NCBI RefSeq assembly: GCF_000003815.2
Contig: NC_049988.1
Coordinates: forward strand, 8,622,986-8,686,985
Reading direction: 5' to 3'
DNA: 64,000 nucleotides
Origin: Branchiostoma floridae
Lineage: Eukaryota > Chordata > Leptocardii > Amphioxiformes > Branchiostomatidae
Shown here: piece after piece, positions 1 through 11,714 of the stretch
Numbering within the stretch: the stretch's first letter is position 1
How the letters are laid out: each line of letters begins with the position of its first letter
Program-made: the position numbers and the translations under genes
Notes under the pieces: generated by a model
What the model was told of the DNA's origin: nothing
Database searches by the model: none
What the model saw: the letters and a program-made list of their open reading frames with translations, nothing else

Positions 1-1640
1 AAGAAAAATTGATCTCACATACTATGACATTCAGTCTTGTCCTTCATCTGCGCCTAATCTCTAAAAAAACCCTAACTGATGATTACTTGTTCAGTATTGG
101 ACTCACTCTTTTTATTCGAATGAAACACGGTGGCCTCGGCAAGTATAATTTAACATATCATTATATCCAGCCTTGCCCTTCATCAGTCCAGAGAACCTCA
201 CATGTCTCTAACAGTAGAGTAGACACGCCCTACTAAGTCGAAACAAAATACAATGTTCCCAAACAAGCATAGATTAACATATCATTACATCCAGCCTTGC
301 CCTTCATCAGTGTGTGGACTCCAGAAAACCTGACATGTAATTACTCTAACAGTACAGCAGACACACCCTGCTGGTGGAAACAAAACAAAAGTTTCCTAAA
401 CAAGCATAAATTAACATATCATTATATCCAGCCTTGCCCTTCATTCGTGTAAAACCTCTAGAGGTGATTACTCTAACAGTACAGCAGACACACCCTGCTG
501 GTAGAAACAAAACAAAAGTTTCCTAAACAAGCATAAATTAACATATCATTATATCCAGCCTTGCCCTTCATTCGTGTAAAACCTCTAGAGGTGATTACTC
601 TAACAGTACAGCAGACACACCCTGCTGGTAGAAACAAAACAAAAGTTTCCTAAACAAGCATAAATTAACATATCATTATATCCAGCCTTGCCCTTCATTC
701 GTGTAAAACCTCTAGAGGTGATTACTCTAACAGTACAGCAGACACACCCTGCTGGTAGAAACAAAACAAAAGTTTCCTAAACAAGCATAAATTAACATAT
801 CATTATATCCAGCCTTGCCCTTCATTCGTGTAAAACCTCTAGAGGTGATTACTCTAACAGTACAGCAGACACACCCTGCTGGTAGAAACAAAACAAAAGT
901 TTCCTAAACAAGCATAAATTAACATATCATTATATCCAGCCTTGCCCTTCATTCGTGTAAAACCTCTAGAGGTGATTACTCTAACAGTACAGCAGACACA
1001 CCCTGCTGGTAGAAACAAAACAAAAGTTTCCTAAACAAGCATAAATCAACATATCATTATATCCAGCCTTCATCCGTGCATGAAGCACAGAGAACGCAGG
1101 TAATTACTCTAACAGTAGGGACACGCCCTGCTTGGTTCGAATGAAACACAATGTTCCCCGACAATCATGATTTAACATATCATTACATCCAGCCTAGGCC
1201 TTGCCCTTCATACACAGATGTGTATGAACTCCAGAGAACCTCACAGGTAATTACTCTAACAGTGGAACGGACACATCCTCTTGGTCGAAACAAAACAAAA
1301 ACTTTCTAAACAAGCATGATTTAACATATCATTACATCCAGCCTTGCCCTTCAACAGTTTATGACCTCCAGGGGTAATTAATTACTCTAACAGCACAGCG
1401 GACACATCCTCTTGGTCGAAACAAAACAAAGACTTTCTAAACAAGCATGATTTAACATATGATTACATCGATATCCAGCCTTGCCCCTCATCCATGTTTG
1501 AACCTTAGAGGTAATTACTCTAACAGTGCAACGGACACACCCAGCTGTTTGGTCGAAACAAAACAAAAGTTTCCTCAACAAGCATAATTTAACATGTCAT
1601 TACAACCAGCCTTGCCCTTCATCCATGTATGACCTCCAGA
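1..1640. repeat. 127-bp satellite array
   Basis: About 12 tandem units. The word CTCTAACAGT recurs at 344, 471, 598, 725, 852 and 979 with an exact spacing of 127. Spacing then loosens to 128-147 at about 1107, 1254, 1385 and 1518. The units from 344 to about 1050 are nearly identical, while the flanking units carry many substitutions and indels. The array probably continues to the left of the window. The short open frames inside it are not genes. Confidence 0.95.
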
Positions 1641-3030
1641 GACCCGCCCAAACCCGTCGGGAGTCTAATGTTCCCTCCACATGTCGACATTGATCACGAG
1701 TCAAGGTCGTTCCGTTGTGTGAGCCGGCGGGTCAGCCTGGAAGGTCAAAGACATGGAATCATCATCAGCCCCCAGCGCAAAGTGAAGGTGAATGTGGGAC
1801 TTCATGTGAGAAACTCGTGAAGAACGGATGTGTTCAGCCAGGCTAAACTTAGCAGTGTCTAAGACACGGTACTTGTAGTTTCTTATCGGTGGACTTGGAA
1901 GGATTCTAAACTAAGACTTTAAGACCTTGCTGAGTTCACCGCTGACTGGAATATTTGTCTGGCGGACAGCTCTTGCTGAGAAATTGTCTCCGTCTCGCCG
2001 TAAGGTAAGTTAAGTATAAAGGCAGGAGAGCCGATGGTTTGTGTTTGTGCTAGATGCGTATGTCTATGCTAGAGGGTGGTAACTTTGGATAGTACTGCAG
2101 CATGCCTGCTCACGCAAACTTTCGCGACAACAGATCTATTTGGAAAGCACAGGTTACTGCTACTACTAGTAACTCTCACCCACATTTTGCAGGCAAATTG
2201 AAGCCATCAGCGCAACTCGTTGCCAACTTCTGTGATCTTCAGTAGAATCGCTTACTGTATATCAGTCAACACTGAGAAGACGGTACAGAAATGTTTTGTC
2301 TTCTTGACGCTTGGGGAACACACGTGAGGTTGGCTCTGTGTTCAGACTTCGGCAAAAACATCGTATCAGTCACGCTACCGAATGCCTGCCTCCTCCTTTG
2401 GGCAGATTTGGCTGTAGCACTGATATTTTCCGCCAGGCGTCGCTGTGTCTTCTGTCGTCCAACATTGGCCCCATGTAGTTGTGGTTCTCGTCATGAAGCT
2501 CGAATGTGGGGCTTAGTTTTTTGAGGCTCAAACTGTTCTTAATGGCCATTGCTCGTTTTATGCAACCTTGCCTATGGATATGCTATCATATCTGTACGCC
2601 GCTGGGATAACAATTGACAAATAACGCCCCTAGGCCTAGCGTGGCCGTTATGTTTCCGAGAAAAGTATCACCATAGAATATATCTTCCCAAGGACTCTAC
2701 GTCTGTTTCTAACCAGATAAGGGATATCTTGACGTCCACGATCTACAACGGAAATCCCGCCAAAAGCTGCGTCGGCAGCGTTACTGCGGTCCAGCGTAAT
2801 AAATTTCATCGATAAAGAAAAGTAATATTTTACGATCTGTGTGTTTTGTTGTCTTTCTAGCAATGTTTGTACGTGTTATATGACATGCTCATTATGAGGT
2901 CAAGGGTAACAAAAATCTAATTTAGGACGTAATGAGCTGCAGCATCAATGAGATGCCCGCTCAAGGGAAGAAAACTAAGTGAAAACATATGAAGAAAGCC
3001 AAAATTTCAAATGGAAATTGTTCTGCCAGT
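1641..3030. other. Gene-free stretch, no feature recognised
   Basis: Mixed-composition DNA with only short chance open frames (under 80 codons). I see no tandem or inverted repeat of note and no protein domain. Confidence 0.5.
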
Positions 3031-3145
3031 TCGTTCTAATGACGCTGAAGAAGAGTGATGGATGTCACTCGAAACGTCCGTAAGTAAGTCCCCGTTTTCA
3101 TCCAGTTGTAGAGATTGAATAGTATTTGAATATTGTTTACGAATG
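3030..3145 (+). mobile_element. Penelope-like terminal fragment with hammerhead-like motif
   Basis: At 3045-3080 the order is CTGAAGA, then a stem with arms GAGTGA and TCACTC, then CGAAACGTC. This matches the layout at both ends of the PLE at 41.1-41.9 kb. CUGANGA and GAAA flanking a helix are the conserved parts of a hammerhead ribozyme core, and PLE terminal repeats are known to carry such ribozymes. No coding sequence remains here. The outer boundaries are uncertain. Confidence 0.6.
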
Positions 3146-3849
3146 ACTAACCTCCATAAACACACTAAAGTAAACGCTTTCAATGTCAACATCTTGAGAC
3201 ATATTGAAAAACAATAGCAAACGTACTTCCGATTCTTGCATATTTCCTATTGGAAAACATCTTTGGTTGTTCATTTTCCCAGAATCCCTGCTTTACAATT
3301 AGCAAGGACTATTTTCTAGTCACCATTTTCGCAGTTGTTAATATTCCAACGGCAAACTTTTCCGTAATTTTGTTGATGTCTTGTCTCCTGTCTATGGTTT
3401 GCCAGCTTAACCGGCGACGCCAGGGCAAAGATAACAGACATTTCCCTACTACAAGATTAATGAAAGACGTCTAAAATACCCATGTAAGCCTCAAATCTTT
3501 TCACAACACGCTCGACACGACACAAAGACTGTAATCTCTTCATTTGAAGCCAATATACACGATGGCGGAACATGTCTCGTCGCTAAGTATGAAAAATCTC
3601 TGTATAAGTTCCTCATTACAGATTTGGTGGTGGGTGTACATACGGTGAGATTCCCTCCTAATACTTAACACTTTGACTTGAGTCTAAGGTGATGACTTGT
3701 ACTTTACTGGAGGACGTTTGGCGCCAGCGGATGCTAAGATACGAACGGTTATTTTCTACCCATTTACGCTCGCGCATTACGTACATACACGCGCGCGTAC
3801 ACACACAGAGAGAGATACTCGTATCAAGTTCCGACCCATACATGTGCTC
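3146..3849. other. Gene-free stretch with small CA/GA tract
   Basis: No gene is recognised. A short simple-sequence tract of alternating CG/CA then GA lies around 3785-3815. Overlapping short frames on both strands read through it and are artefacts. Confidence 0.5.
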
Positions 3850-5100
3850 ATTGCAGCCACATTTGCCTTGTATGATTACAGGATGAAGTGACCAAAGTCA
3901 AAGAGTTAGTATTTTTACCAAAACGTCAATTTAAACGTCACACGACTAAAAGACTGGGAGAAAATTGGAAAAATGTCATTGACAACGTTGGTGACACCTG
4001 CTGAGCTAACTCGGCGTCCAAATTTGTACTCAATCATTATTTACAATGACTACAGGATGAAGCGACCCACTTCAAAGAGTTAGTATCTATCTTTAGCAAA
4101 ACTCTTAAACATCGCAAGACTAAGACTGGAAAACGTTTGCAGAAACGTCATTGACAAAGTTGCTGAGATCTGGTGAGCTAACTCGGTGTCCAAATTTATA
4201 CTCAATCATTATTTACAATGACTATATGATGAAGCGACCCACGTCAAAGAGTTAGTATTTTTAGCAGAAACTTCATTTCAAACGCCGCAAGACTAAGACT
4301 GAAAGAAGTTTGCAGAAACGTCATTGGCAAAGTTGCTGAGATCTATTGAGCTAACTCGGAGTCCAAATTTGTACTAAATCATTATTTACAATGACTACAG
4401 GATGAAGCGACCCACTTCAAAGAGTTAGTATTTTTAGCAGAAACTTCATTTCAAACGCCGCAAGACTAAGACTGAAAGAAGTTTGCAGAAGCGTCATTGA
4501 CAAAGTTGGTGAGATCTGTTGAGCTAACTCGGTGTCCAAATTTGCACTCAATCATTATTTACAATGAAGCGACCCACGTCAAAGAGTTAGTATTTTTAGC
4601 AGAAACTTCATTTCAAACGCCGCACGACTAACACTGAACGAAGTTTGCAGAAGCGTCATTGACAAAGTTGGTGAGATCTGGTGAGCTAAATGGGAGTCAA
4701 AAGTTGTACTCAATCATTATTTACAATGACTACAGTATGACGCGACCCACTTCAACTAGTTAGTATCTATAGCAAAACTCCAATTCAAACATCGCACGAC
4801 TAAGACTGAAAGAAGTTTTAAGAAACGTCAATGACAAAGTTTGTGAGATTTGGTGAGTTAACTCGGTGTCTAAATTTGTCCCCAATCACATAGAGTTAAT
4901 TGTTTACATTGATTACAAGATGAAGAGAGTTCAAGAGACCCACGTAAAAGAGTTAGTATCTTTAGCAAAACTTCAATTGAAACATCGCACGACTAAGACT
5001 GAAATAAGTTTGTCATTGACAAAGTTGGTGAGATCTGGTGAGCTCAATCTGGTGAGCTTGATAGTCCAAATTTGTCCTCAATCACATGTGGTAATTTACA
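3850..5100. repeat. ~172-bp tandem array, about seven units
   Basis: The anchor GATGAAG starts at about 3882, 4056, 4228 and 4401, then in variant form at about 4564, 4736 and 4919, so the period is 163-183. Each unit ends in a version of CAATCATTATTTACAATGAC. Units differ by scattered substitutions and by one ~9-bp deletion near 4563, so this is an older array than the one at the window start. The 164-codon open frame that begins at 4866 starts inside the last unit and shows no recognisable domain. Confidence 0.9.
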
Positions 5101-5714
5101 TTTTGATAGCTACTTATTTCCACCCTTTCAACGATGGAATAGATTGGTTGCGGCTAGTTCAATCGACAGCGAATGATACATTCAAAGCAATTTGTTCTGT
5201 TGCCATCATTTTCTCATCTTTTTATGTTCACTCGTGGACTGGTAATTACAGAGTACTAGCCATGTGTGTGTACTGCATTAGAGAGCATCAAAGGGAGCAA
5301 ATATATGCGGGCAAAGGTGTGAACGAAAATTGCTTGTTTTCATCTGATAGCATTGGTTGAACTGTACAAGACTCTTAGAGGGAATATCCACGTCTCGGTA
5401 TCATCTAAGGAAGGTTAAGGTTAAGGTATAAGCAAGGAGTTTCAACCTCTTAATGTAAGTAAGGGTGAAGGACGTGCCTTTGGAGGCCGTAGGGCCAGTG
5501 GGGTGTTAATCCACGTGTCTAGGGTACGATTAGGGTAGATAGAACCAATAACTCTCCTTAGTTCCACCGCCTTTACTGCTTCACTCGAAGTCAGGTGGCA
5601 TTAGCACCTGGGTGGAGTGAGAAAAATCTTGTAAAATGGCATTCCCAAAGGTAGAACGTCTACCTAGGAATGCTAGGAATTACAACGATGCTACGTAAAA
5701 CGCAGTCACTTATC
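5101..5714. other. Gene-free, probably degenerate dispersed repeat
   Basis: The stretch contains a short GGTTAA-type direct repeat around 5395-5420. The phrase GGCCGTAGGG near 5486 recurs near 6952, which suggests fragments of a shared dispersed repeat. No coding signal is seen. Confidence 0.35.
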
Positions 5715-5730
5715 TTACAGCCTGAGTAGT

Positions 5731-5895
5731 CTCCAAGCAGATCCTACAATGGCATAAGGTAGTACCAAACTGGCCAAGGAGTGTAGTCAGCCAAGAGATG
5801 TCCATTTTCCATGTAGCGAAACACATTCCTAAGCCGGCTTCACTCCTTTGCCAGCTTTTGATAGTATCTTATGCTACCGTAGGATCTGCTTGGAG
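5731..5895. mobile_element. MITE, CTCCAAGCAGA family
   Basis: The ends are inverted: CTCCAAGCAGATCCTAC at 5731 against its complement ending at 5895. The homology runs inward about 55 bp with mismatches. Both sides carry the direct repeat TTACAGCCTGAGTA (5715-5728 and 5897-5910), which looks like a target-site duplication. The terminal CTCCAAGCAGA is shared with the element at 62397-62603. Confidence 0.8.
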
Positions 5896-5906
5896 ATTAC
5901 AGCCTG

Positions 5907-5997
5907 AGTACCATCCTTCGTAGTGACCGCTGGCTCAATACTTTTGCTTGCTAACCGCGGAGGTTTTGAGCCAGCGGTCACTACGGAGGATGGTACT
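5907..5997. repeat. Long hairpin (inverted repeat)
   Basis: AGTACCATCC at 5907 and its complement ending at 5997 begin arms of roughly 34 bp (GTAGTGACCGCTGGCTC lies within). One internal mismatch is seen, around a ~25-nt loop. It abuts the MITE at 5731-5895, and the two may be nested insertions. Confidence 0.8.
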
Positions 5998-6600
5998 TGA
6001 GATGGAATCTTATATTAAACACGGGGAACATTTTAATCCTTTAATATTTATCTAACTTTCATTACAAAACAAAAACAGAATGTGAAACTGATAAAACGTG
6101 TGCACAAAACAGCAGCGCGGAACTCAATCATTTTTCAGACGACAGTAGTACTTACCACCCACGGCGTCGCCTAGGCAACCATCGATTATTTCTCCTATGA
6201 TAACTGGCAAAACACAGATGGTGTCCCACAGCGCAGGTGGCGCCTGGACTTAGTAACGGGTCGGTTTCCTTTATCGGTGTTCTATTCTGACACTTGCCTC
6301 GTATTTACAGCGATTACCAGCGAGGAATTGGGCACTAAACGGGACTTTTGTCATCTAAATGGTGAGTTCTGTATCTCTAGCGTCTACTAGCGTTAATAGC
6401 AAACTCCTTCCTCTTGAAATACAACGGTTCTGTACTTGAACGTGACATTCATAAGCTGTGCACTTGCACGGAACTGATTGGGTGGATCCACCGTGCATCG
6501 TTTCTCCTTGAACTTGGCCGCGGGATCGCCGGAGGTTCAAACCTCGACATGGTCATACAAAACTAACCAAGGAGATAGCGCGTAGTGCATGGATCGTTCT
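5998..6600. other. Gene-free stretch
   Basis: No gene, tandem repeat or strong inverted repeat is recognised. The 61-codon minus-strand frame at 6355-6540 has no visible domain. Confidence 0.45.
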
Positions 6601-6608
6601 TGCTTAAA

Positions 6609-6850
6609 GTGCACTCTCACTGGACTTGGGGCACGCTTGTGGCATTGCGGGGTTCGTTCACAGCGTCACTGTTTTGTTATTTTGTCCGATTTTTATAAAT
6701 CAGATATTACGTAATACGTAAAAGTATGACTTAAAAGACGACAAAATCCAAAAAAGAAGAAGAAAATTCGTTCTTTGTCTCTGAAATTCATTGAGTATCT
6801 TTCGAACCCCGCAATGCCGCAAGCGTGCCCTGAGTTCGGTGAGAGTGCAC
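6609..6850. mobile_element. MITE, TCTCACTG-GGGCAC family, copy 1
   Basis: Terminal inverted repeats of about 48 bp with a few mismatches start at GTGCACTCTCAC and end at GAGAGTGCAC. The inner ends read TGCGGGGTTCG and CGAACCCCGCA. The 242-bp body is AT-rich and has no coding capacity. Two related copies lie at 8754-8940 (partial) and 10875-11113. Confidence 0.85.
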
Positions 6851-7003
6851 CTTTAGCACTCAGTATTTATGAGCAAAATCATGGTAGATGAGGAATGGAT
6901 CTGTACCGCTGCCAGCCTAATGGACTAGCCCCCGACTGTAGTGGTATGTGAGGCCGTAGGGCTATAGTAACCCTATGCCCCATAAAGTGCGGGATGATGT
7001 AAT

Positions 7004-7209
7004 CAAGGGCGCGGTCGCATAGCTTGTGCGATCATCGCCCATTTTTTTGGCAGCCATATGCACGTGTCCTGTAAAGTTCAACTGTCTTGATACTCAAAAT
7101 GCTGTCTTGGATACCTGTGCATGGTTGATTCTGTCGCAGCCTGCTTAAAAATCATACAGCATCAACTTAATCGTGCGACGATCGCACGACTTATGTGACC
7201 GCGCCCTTG
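7004..7209. mobile_element. MITE with CAAGGGCGCGGTC ends
   Basis: CAAGGGCGCGGTC at 7004 is matched by its complement GACCGCGCCCTTG ending at 7209. The arms extend about 30 bp through GTGCGATC with a few mismatches. The 206-bp element is non-coding. Confidence 0.8.
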
Positions 7210-7925
7210 AACATCCTTTCCACCACAGGCGACCACTGCACGACCGCTAAGCGACCATAAATTTGACAGATCCTTCAACGAATTTCATGGAACGAATATT
7301 TTCACGCTTTGTGTGTATTGTTTTTTTAAATCATATCTTTACATAGAGCTTCATAGTCCAACTGTAAAAGCACACAAGACCAATTTTATCGCTCAACAGT
7401 TCCGATCGCTGGATGGATGAACTTGTAGTTTTCACATGGTGGTGTACACCCAGACTGTTCATGGAAACTGCAGTGGTTCCTTAACCATGCCCAAGGCGTG
7501 GATCTCCGCAAACACACTATATAGCCGGCTCAAATCCCTTCCCGTAGGACTGTAAACCACAGCTGTATAGTACTGTGAAAATTGGAGCTTGAAACACTGA
7601 CAACTTGGCTGCGATTCTGAAAGAGAGTTTTACCTCCAAGGCAAACTCGGGGCAGTTTTCTAACTTCTGTGGACTTTTATTACAGTTGGAAGGTCATTAC
7701 CGAAGCCACGGTTCACTTCAAGTTGTGCTTATGTGATTTGGCATATTCGTCTTCACTTTCAGAACGCGCTGGAAACAACATTAAGGTTTCCCGTAGCTTA
7801 CCCTAATGTGCACTGATAACAGTATACACACCCGATATTCGGTACCACTGGCTGTAGGCTTCACAATATCGCCGGGAAGTTTCTAGACCGGCTGGGGCGT
7901 TCAATGAATGTCCGCATCGATTCGT
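7210..7925. other. Gene-free stretch
   Basis: No feature is supported. Words near 7280-7360 resemble the AT-rich interior of the 6609-6850 MITE family, so a degraded copy is possible. Confidence 0.35.
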
Positions 7926-8345
7926 GCGCCCGTAAAATCTTCTGGATTATGGTAAGGTTAGCGCAGGAAGGTACGCCTCAAATGAGTTTAGATGAAAATG
8001 AGCGTCTGTAGGTATAGAACTTGAGATAGTTTTCTAAAATTAGGCTAGTTTTATTGTAGTTTGGGGGTCGTTATAAAAGCGACGATCAACTTAAGGACGT
8101 GTGTATGAGACTTAACTTGGCACACCCTGATTTGTGAGCCCGTAAAATCCACTGGATTATGGTAAGGTTAGCGCAGGGAGGTACGCCTCAAATGAGCTTA
8201 GATGAACATGAACGTCTTCAGGCATAAAAATAGAGATAGTTTTCTAAAATTAGGCTAGTTTTATTGCAGTTTGTGGGTCGTTATAAAAGCGACTATCAAC
8301 TTAAGGACGTGTGTATGAGACTTAACTTGGCACACCCGTCTCTAT
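7926..8345. repeat. 210-bp tandem duplication (two units)
   Basis: GCCCGTAAAATC starts at 7928 and again at 8138. The following ~200 bp, up to TTGGCACACCC, are about 95% identical by eye. No open frame is conserved between the units. Confidence 0.9.
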
Positions 8346-8753
8346 TTTGGCACATGCAGCAAACTATAATTGCCCAAGCGCCATAAATGTTTAAGCGCAG
8401 CCAAGTTTATGTGTGGTGATAACATTGCGTATGTCAAATATTCGGCTATACTTTTCAAACAGTCCAGGGCCAAGGGACTTTGTAAATATTCCCATCGATC
8501 TGTGCGTACGTGTGATGTTGTTGGATTAGCCATAGGTTGGGGTGGTCGCACTAAACGATCTCAGAGGGCTAAAATGTCAATAAACTGAAACTAGGACATG
8601 TTAGAGTGATTCTTTATGCTCGATGGCCAGCTGTCGACACGTAAAATCCTCTATTGATAGCTCGATTTAACGGTAGTCTTGTTGTTACAATGATCGTTAA
8701 AAGTGATCTCACTAAAGGGTTATCTATAGGTATGGTTAAAATTGGGTCTAAAG

Positions 8754-8940
8754 GTGGTATCTCACTGCACTTGGGGCACCGGTGCGGCACTGCTGGGTTC
8801 GAAAGATGGCTCAACGAATTCCAGAATGAAGAACTAATTTTCTTACGTTTTGTGTATTTTGTTATCTTATAAGTCATATATTTACACATTAAGAAAACTG
8901 CGCTCCATTTAAAATCACAGACCACACATATTACACGCGC
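8754..8940 (+). mobile_element. Partial MITE, TCTCACTG-GGGCAC family, copy 2
   Basis: The left end GGTATCTCACTGCACTTGG and the inner TGGGTTCGAAAG match the copies at 6609 and 10875. The opposite inverted end is not found, so the copy is truncated or rearranged. Confidence 0.65.
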
Positions 8941-9485
8941 GAAAAGAAGTAAAACTCATCAAGCTTAAATGAATGAAGACGTTCGTGATCAACAACAGCG
9001 AATGGAGTAGTGTTTGGTTTGATAGTCAGCAATCGTGATGGTTACCGGACCCTGTTAATGTGTTATTCTTATTTAGCCGGAGAGTACTGGCAACAGTCAC
9101 TTATGTTCATTTATATATTGTTTCCTTGGTTTGTTTATCGTTTAGTGTATCTTATTTCTTTGTTATGCTATTGTGTGTAACATGTTGTTTGTACAGGGCA
9201 CACCTGAAAAGCAGTGCGCAAAGTACTGAGTGTGTCCACCCTGTATAAAGAAAACAGAAATAAATAAATAAATATGAGAGTGTAGAAAGTTCAAATTCTA
9301 GGTGACTGGACCATGTGAGATATACACTTTCACCACTGAGTTGTTCAGATGCCCCCTTCCCCGACCCCTCGTATACAAGTAGCCCTTGGCAATACGGCAT
9401 ATAAATCTGCGTTATAAACGTTAGATATAGTGATAGAATAGCTCCAGACATATTGTTTATTCAACTATAATACTACATGTAATAG
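8941..9485. other. Gene-free stretch
   Basis: No gene or repeat is recognised beyond AT-rich sequence and a short TAAA tract near 9260. Confidence 0.4.
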
Positions 9486-9499
9486 TTTTTAGTCTTTAT

Positions 9500-9572
9500 T
9501 ATCCCATCATGGGATTTGCTGCATTTAGCCCACATGGGCAGGAACATGCAAATAAAGATCATCATCAGTTAT
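9500..9572 (+). mobile_element. Possible retroposon 3' tail
   Basis: The segment ends in AATAAAGATCATCATC, a polyadenylation-like word running into short ATC repeats. This is typical of LINE or SINE 3' ends with microsatellite tails. No body can be assigned. Confidence 0.35.
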
Positions 9573-9753
9573 AATGTTGCATCATCTTGCATGTAATCCA
9601 ACGTGTCTGATGATACTGTGTCTATTGGCTTCAACTTTGAAACCAGCATATTTATGTATCAATGTATGAATCTCTAGAGTAGTACGTTCATGCAGTTAAC
9701 CTGGTAACCGATTTCCAAGGCAGCCAATCCATGTACAAAATGGATTACTAGTA

Positions 9754-10049
9754 TTAGCATGAAAGTTCATCTGTGTTGGTAGAATACATTATAGAAATTG
9801 CTAAACTTTCTTTCCAACACTGAATTAATGTAGGGACCTACCCTAAATTTTCGGTCAAACTTTGTCGACCTTGTTCGCAGACTTTCTGATACTTATGACC
9901 CCCTCCTGCAAAAGTGGCGTGTTCCTGACGTCACTGCTGGAGATAGAGAGGGTCATTCTGTGAACAAGGTCGACGGAGTTTCACCGAAAATTTAGGGTAA
10001 GTCTCTATATCAATTCAGTGTTGAAAAGAAAGTTTAGCAATTTCTATAA
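9754..10049 (-). mobile_element. PLE-derived inverted terminal-repeat pair
   Basis: Two arms of about 75-80 bp in inverted orientation (TAGAAATTGC at 9792; complement ending near 10047) face each other around a short unique centre. The whole is flanked by the direct repeat GGATTACTAGTA (9742-9753 and 10050-10061). A ~37-bp single-sided tail (9754-9790) lies between the left duplication and the first arm. The tail contains GTTCATCTGTGTTGGTA, close to GTTTCATCAGGTTGGTA in the tail of the PLE at 41117. No coding remains. Confidence 0.65.
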
Positions 10050-10072
10050 GGATTACTAGTACTAAACATACA

Positions 10073-10132
10073 CAACAACGTCAAGGGTAACCTTCATGAA
10101 GTCAACAACGTCAAGGGTAACCTTCATGAAGT
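10073..10132. repeat. 30-bp exact tandem duplication
   Basis: The 30-bp unit beginning CAACAACGTCAAGGG at 10073 is repeated without change at 10103. Confidence 0.97.
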
Positions 10133-10874
10133 CAAGAACCTTGGTCGTCATAGACGAAACTATAGTTAGCATGATCAGCTTTCGTTTGAAGGATGAAATT
10201 AATGTTATATTGACGTTGTGCAAGAATTAGTTACACAGCCCTGAACTTTAAACATACAGCACATACAATCTCTTCTTCATATCTATTACAATAGTTCCTT
10301 GGAGACCTCTGCTATCTGCCTGCCCACGTAATATTATTAGACAATCTAGAGTAAGGCTAGTGAACTCTTCTTACTTATATTTCACACAGGAGTAACTCTA
10401 ATAGGTTTCTTTGAGACTGGGTGACTTGACAAGTAGCGAGTGTATGGCTTAGGGTCGCGAATCTACGGATTGCTTGATTGCCGAGGGCCTTTGGCATGTA
10501 TCAGCGTAGATGGATAGGATGAAACGTCCTGTGGGCGTACGGCAACGTGTGCCTTTTGATCTGCCTGGTAGTTTAGCATCATCCCGATGAATAACAAGAA
10601 TCGAAGATAACCAGGAAAGATGGATGGATGTTAAGTGTTGATTGTGAAACGGGCTTCGTTAAACGTATTAGTCACAGGGGAACAAGGTGATATGATGGTG
10701 ATACGAGAAATGTGGAATTGAAGAAGTACAAGATGAATACTAGAATTCATATGAGAAAATTCGAATAGCGGCATACGATGTAAATAATTATGGAACATAA
10801 GAGAACAGGAGGTGTAAGACGTTTTAAAGGATTGGAATAAGACTATCTGATTCTTGGAGGGGGTAGTTTGATAT

Positions 10875-11113
10875 GGTATCTCACTGTACTTGGGGCACCA
10901 GTGTGGCACTGCGGTGTTTGTTCACTGCGGCCCTGTTGTGTTATTTTCACCATTTTGTTACAATTAAGATATTGCGAAATACGTAAAAGTATGATTTAGA
11001 AGACAACAAAATACAAAAAACGTAAGAAAATTCGTTCTCTATCTCTGAAATCCGTTGAGTAATCTTTCGAACCCCGCAGTGCCGCACCAATATCCCAACT
11101 GCAGTGAGATACC
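10875..11113. mobile_element. MITE, TCTCACTG-GGGCAC family, copy 3
   Basis: The left end GGTATCTCACTG and the right end CAGTGAGATACC are inverted, and inner CGAACCCCGCAGTGCC pairs with GGCACTGCGGTG. The interior shares AAAAGTATGATTTAGAAGAC with copy 1. The length is about 239 bp, with no protein. Confidence 0.85.
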
Positions 11114-11377
11114 ACCACTAGATGCTTGAAAGAATGAGGTTGTGTGAGTGACGGATGGGCGGCGCACGTTAGACATCTTGTAATTATGCAGATTACACCT
11201 GATTGGTTGCTCAAACTGATAGGGTTAAATTGGCTTTTCCTCGATACTTGGTGTGATTAGAATTAGATACTGAAGGTCGGGGAAACATTGGAGAAAAATT
11301 GGTCAATTCAGGTTGGACGGGCGAAAAGTTGTAATCATGTCCATGGGGGCACGGTGACAAAACAAATGTCAAGTTCG

Positions 11378-11704
11378 TTTGATCAAAGTCTTCTTCGTTA
11401 CACAACCTTCTTTAATTTTTCAGTTAACGTTTCGACAACCATTTGTGAAACAAATACTATCGGTGGTATATGAACTAAGTCAGTGCAATCCGAACTTGGC
11501 CTATCGTATTGTGACGTAATTATAGTGACGTAAGGTTAAGTTCGGATTGCACTGACTGTCTAGTGATAGTATTTGTTCATTTTGTACTGATGAAGGCCAC
11601 AGGTTGTCGTCGAAAAGTTTACTGATAAATTAAAGAAGGTTGTGTAACGAAGAAGACTTTGTTTCATTGATTCAATTTCAACCTGATGAAATATTTACAG
11701 AAAA
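11378..11704 (+). mobile_element. PLE-derived palindrome with tail and target duplication
   Basis: Arms of roughly 135 bp are inverted (CAAAGTCTTCTTCGTTAC at 11384; complement ending 11661). GTCAAGTTCG flanks the unit at 11368-11377 and 11705-11714. A ~42-bp tail on the right (11662-11704) contains CAACCTGATGAAA, which is also present, in matching orientation, in the tail of the PLE at 41.1 kb. The right arm carries CTGATGA (11587), an imperfect stem and CGAAAA, a degenerate hammerhead-like core. No reverse transcriptase or endonuclease is present. Confidence 0.7.
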
Positions 11705-11714
11705 GTCAAGTTCG

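Noticed and set aside
4866-5360. 164-codon frame at the end of the ~172-bp array
   Set aside because: It begins inside repeat units, the repeats do not preserve this frame elsewhere, and there is no recognisable domain.
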